Assembly: GCF_014077005.1 (NCBI RefSeq)
Contig: NZ_JACGVC010000047.1
Span: 1-64,000 of the forward strand
Direction of reading: 5' to 3'
Source of the DNA: Colwellia sp. MB3u-45
GTDB taxonomy: Bacteria; Pseudomonadota; Gammaproteobacteria; Enterobacterales; Alteromonadaceae
Length of the DNA stretch: 64,000 nucleotides
Below are positions 61,451 to 64,000 of this stretch, piece by piece; within the stretch, counting starts at the first letter, position 1; each line of letters opens with the position of its first letter. The notes under the pieces are model-generated. The model was not told where the DNA came from. It saw only the letters and a list, made by a program, of their open reading frames with translations, and did not search any database. Made by a program: the position numbers and the translations under genes.

Positions 61451-61995
61451 AATGGCCCGCCAGTAACATCAGGTTTTGCATAGTGATAACCGGCGAGTAA
61501 ACCGGATAAGAGTAGAAAGGAAGCAATTTCAACGGCAAGTAAATAGGGGCCATACAACATAATTCCCACCGTTTTTGAACTAATAACCGTAGCTTGTAAG
61601 TTTTGTTGCATATCGGCATTATTAATAATAACGATAATTTCTACTAACAGCGCAAACGCCAACAACATCGCGCCCAGCATATTAGCTAAACCTTTATGCT
61701 TAGGTGCGTTTGTGGTTTCATCTTTACCTAAGCCAAACATCAGTACAGCAAAAACAAACAACACTAAGATTGCACCTGCATAAACAATCACTTCTAAGCC
61801 AGCAGCAAAGGGTGCTCCCATTAAATAAAAGCAAACCGCAACAGCTAATAGCGACACCACTAAATACAACAAAGCGTGCACGGTATTATGGCCAGTAACC
61901 ACCTTTAAACTAGCAATAACAGCGACCAAACCAGCAAGATAAAATAAGCTTTCAATTGAGGTTAAATTAGCTAACATTTTCTCTCTCCTTGCCAC
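61447..61995 (-). CDS. nuoJ: NADH-quinone oxidoreductase subunit J
   Basis: 182 residues with five membrane helices. It includes VVTGHNTVHALLYLVVSLLA and the kinked TM3 region GLEVIVYAGAILVLFVFAVL, with the YAGAI motif implicated in coupling. The start here (ATG at 61995) gives MARREKMLANLTS; the ATG further in (MLANLTS, 61977) is better preceded by GGAGAG, so the true product may be six residues shorter. It lies 36 bp after nuoI. Confidence 0.94.
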   Translation of the reverse strand: MARREKMLANLTSIESLFYLAGLVAVIASLKVVTGHNTVHALLYLVVSLLAVAVCFYLMGAPFAAGLEVIVYAGAILVLFVFAVLMFGLGKDETTNAPKHKGLANMLGAMLLAFALLVEIIVIINNADMQQNLQATVISSKTVGIMLYGPYLLAVEIASFLLLSGLLAGYHYAKPDVTGGPL

Positions 61996-62031
61996 TATTT
62001 TTAGCTTTATATAACATAAAGAGTTCGCAAT

Positions 62032-62580
62032 TCATGGCATTAATCCTTTAATATCAATGGGTGGCCTTTCCTGCTCTGCTTGTCCCTTGCCTTTACCTGC
62101 AATCGCAATACCTGATTGTTGATAAAAACTATAATCTGGATATTTACCTGGACCATTAATCAGTAGGTGCTGTTTTTCATAAACTAAGTTTTGCCTATCG
62201 TATTCTGCCAATTCCACATCTGGGGTTAACTGAATGGCATAGGTCGGACAAGCTTCTTCACAAAAACCACATAAAATACAACGTGAAAAGTTAATACGAA
62301 AAAAATCAGCACGTTTACGGCCATCGTCATCAACCACTTGTTGCAAGGCAATACAATCAACCGGACAAGCCACCGCACAAAGGTTACAGGCAACGCAGCG
62401 CTCTTCGCCATCAGGGTCTCGGGTCAGCACAATGCGACCTCGGTATCTGGGTGCTAAATAAGGTTTTTCTTCTGGATACTGGACCGTATCGGCTTTGGTA
62501 AATGTGTGTTTAAGCACTAACCAAATGGTTCGAAGTTGACTAAACATTTTCGCCCCCGTTTGCCTTAAAAGTAACCGCAT
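62032..62580 (-). CDS. nuoI: NADH-quinone oxidoreductase subunit I (2x[4Fe-4S])
   Basis: 182 residues. Two ferredoxin-type cluster motifs, [17 protein letters not shown] (about residue 60) and [18 protein letters not shown] (about 100), hold clusters N6a and N6b that pass electrons to N2. The amphipathic N-terminal helix anchors it to the membrane arm. The annotated ATG at 62580 may be upstream of the real start (MFSQLRTIW, 62547). It follows nuoH by 24 bp. Confidence 0.95.
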   Translation of the reverse strand: MRLLLRQTGAKMFSQLRTIWLVLKHTFTKADTVQYPEEKPYLAPRYRGRIVLTRDPDGEERCVACNLCAVACPVDCIALQQVVDDDGRKRADFFRINFSRCILCGFCEEACPTYAIQLTPDVELAEYDRQNLVYEKQHLLINGPGKYPDYSFYQQSGIAIAGKGKGQAEQERPPIDIKGLMP

Positions 62581-62604
62581 AAGTTTGCCGATAATTAATC
62601 ATAG

Positions 62605-63579
62605 TTATAGCACTCCCGTTAAGCGCAACACCGCGGTGACCAAAAGGTTTAATAACGCTAAAGGCAACATAACGACCCAGCCAAACTTGAGTAGTTGGTC
62701 AAAACGTGGTCGTGGCAGCGATGTTCTAAGCAGAATAAAAAACATCACAAAAAACATAATTTTAATAATAAACCACAGCAATGGAGGCAACCATGAAGCA
62801 AGCGGCTCTGGCATTAACCAACCGCCAAAAAACAGTACCACTGACATGGCTGATATTAAGGTAACGCTTAAATACTCACCGAGAAAAAACAAGGCAAATT
62901 TCAGCCCAGAATATTCGGTATGAAAACCCGCGGTGAGTTCAGTTTCAGCTTCTGGCAAATCAAAAGGCAGTCGATGACTTTCAGCAATACCAGCCACTAA
63001 GAAAATAAAAAATCCAACAAATTGTGATTGAATAAGCCAGCCATCGGTTTGTGCCAACACGATTTCACGCAAATTAAAGCTACCTGTAAGTAGCACCACG
63101 CCCATTACAGACAAGCCCATAAACACTTCATAGCTAACAGTTTGAGCCGCCGCTCTCATGCCGCCTAACAAAGCATACTTAGAGTTTGACGCCCAACCCG
63201 CCAACACCACGCTATAAACAGCGAGCGAAGCCATAGCGAGAAAAAATAGTAAACCAATGTTTAAATCAGAAACGCCAATGCTTGGAGAGAAAGGGACTAC
63301 GGCGAAACTCATTAAGACGCACATAGCACCAATCACTGGTGCTAGCACAAAGACTAAACGATCACTAAAAGGCGGGATCCAATCTTCTTTACCCAGAATT
63401 TTCAATAAATCTGCCAATGATTGTAAAACACCAAATGGCCCAACGCGATTTGGACCACAACGGTCTTGCCATATACCTATCATTCGGCGCTCAACCCATA
63501 CCAACATCGCGGCTATAGGGATAAGCAAGGCGATAATAGTGGTTATTTCAAATAACTTCCAAAGCATGTCAGCCATCAT
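62605..63579 (-). CDS. nuoH: NADH-quinone oxidoreductase subunit H
   Basis: 324 residues with about eight membrane helices; forms the quinone chamber at the arm junction. Landmarks: VWVERRMIGIWQDRCGPNRV, GPFGVLQSLADLLKILGKED, the long acidic loop AESHRLPFDLPEAETELTAG and FHTEYSGLKFALFFLGEY. It overlaps the end of nuoG by 11 bp, indicating coupled translation. A second Met (63576) is an equally good start. Confidence 0.96.
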   Translation of the reverse strand: MMADMLWKLFEITTIIALLIPIAAMLVWVERRMIGIWQDRCGPNRVGPFGVLQSLADLLKILGKEDWIPPFSDRLVFVLAPVIGAMCVLMSFAVVPFSPSIGVSDLNIGLLFFLAMASLAVYSVVLAGWASNSKYALLGGMRAAAQTVSYEVFMGLSVMGVVLLTGSFNLREIVLAQTDGWLIQSQFVGFFIFLVAGIAESHRLPFDLPEAETELTAGFHTEYSGLKFALFFLGEYLSVTLISAMSVVLFFGGWLMPEPLASWLPPLLWFIIKIMFFVMFFILLRTSLPRPRFDQLLKFGWVVMLPLALLNLLVTAVLRLTGVL

Positions 63580-64000
63580 TCAACCCTCCTGAGAACAGTC
63601 GAATAGGAATGGTTTGATCCTTTATTTTCAAGCTCTCAAGTATGTTTTCTTTACTTTTTTTCGCTGCTATTAACGCATCATTAAATTGAGCAAGATAATC
63701 AGTAACTTCTTGCTCACACGCTAAGGATATTGTCATTTCTAGTTGATGGTGCAGCGACTGACAGAGGGCGAAGTTGCCAAAAACTAAAGTGTCAGGCAAA
63801 TCATTAACAATAAAAATTTGACTGATGACTGTTTGATTAACCCATAGCATTTTTTCGTTTGTCGCTGAAAAAATAATTTTACCCCACTGGCCTTTTGTAA
63901 CCTCGGCTTGCTGAGCTGTCTTAGCATTAATATAGATTCGATTACTTTGTCGCAACATTTGAAATTCAGCGGTGAGCGATGCTTGCCACTCACTGAAATA
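63569..64000 (-). CDS. nuoG: NADH-quinone oxidoreductase subunit G, C-terminal end (cut by window edge)
   Basis: The minus strand is open from the window edge to the stop at 63569, about 143 codons, beginning YFSEWQASLTAEFQ before MLRQSNRIYINAKTA. The position, directly before nuoH with an 11-bp overlap, identifies it as NuoG, the large Fe-S/molybdopterin-fold subunit of the peripheral arm. The C-terminal tail of NuoG is poorly conserved and has no cluster motif here, so the call rests mainly on context. Confidence 0.8.
   Translation of the reverse strand, partial: YFSEWQASLTAEFQMLRQSNRIYINAKTAQQAEVTKGQWGKIIFSATNEKMLWVNQTVISQIFIVNDLPDTLVFGNFALCQSLHHQLEMTISLACEQEVTDYLAQFNDALIAAKKSKENILESLKIKDQTIPIRLFSGGLNDG

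Overview
The window is bacterial chromosome with about 40% GC by eye. It most resembles a marine gammaproteobacterium of the Alteromonadales, probably Colwelliaceae (Colwellia, Thalassotalea or relatives). This is inferred from gene order (parE-yqiA-cpdA-yqiB-nudF/tolC; trmJ-cysE-iscRSUA-hscBA-fdx beside suhB), AT-rich intergenic DNA, many c-di-GMP enzymes and an AT-rich repeat family with ATACCAAT ends. No rRNA, tRNA, CRISPR array, prophage or full insertion sequence was seen. Both window edges cut a gene: parE at the left and nuoG at the right.

Layout. 1-5.5 kb: parE, yqiA, cpdA, yqiB and nudF on the minus strand, divergent from tolC. 5.8-11.9 kb: envelope and nitrogen genes (hldE, an LpxL/LpxM-type acyltransferase, a TcpQ-like protein, glnE). 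12-18.7 kb: a PspA/IM30 envelope-stress cluster: lipoprotein, double DUF350 membrane protein, membrane spermidine-synthase-like enzyme, DUF2170, PspA, DUF2491, tandem ribbon-helix-helix protein and 2-TM potassium channel. A palindrome, GACATA-N-TATGTC, occurs three times, once before the first gene and twice around the promoter of the DUF2170-pspA half. The ribbon-helix-helix protein is the obvious candidate to bind it. 19.3-22.5 kb: two small proteins, then an RsbQ-like hydrolase next to a PAS-GGDEF diguanylate cyclase, and a zinc-ribbon protein. 23-29.7 kb: an exported M24 peptidase, a TetR regulator with an orphan MlaC-like gene (both preceded by TetR-type palindromes), a lipoprotein penicillin-acylase-family hydrolase and a GAF-GGDEF cyclase.

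29.9-42.8 kb: nhaR/nhaA with a translationally coupled small periplasmic protein, a decayed gene, a LysR regulator divergent from an RND efflux pair whose outer-membrane gene survives only as a C-terminal remnant, a medium-chain reductase and a GAF-GGDEF-EAL protein. 43-51.8 kb: the complete isc operon with an IscR box, cysE, trmJ, and suhB. SuhB has lost a metal-binding aspartate, and its leader carries a boxA-like element. 52-64 kb: 4-hydroxyphenylpyruvate dioxygenase with a TyrR-type box, the DEAD-box helicase DeaD, a decayed beta-repeat gene, and the complex I genes nuoG(partial)HIJKLMN.

The most interesting items are the PspA-polyamine cluster with its shared palindromic operator, the RsbQ/PAS-GGDEF pair, the SuhB D212N change with the boxA leader, the 110-214 bp inverted-repeat elements (three copies, two abutting genes), and three decayed genes that standard ORF calling misses. 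All identifications come from reading the sequence and from memory of protein families; no database search was run.
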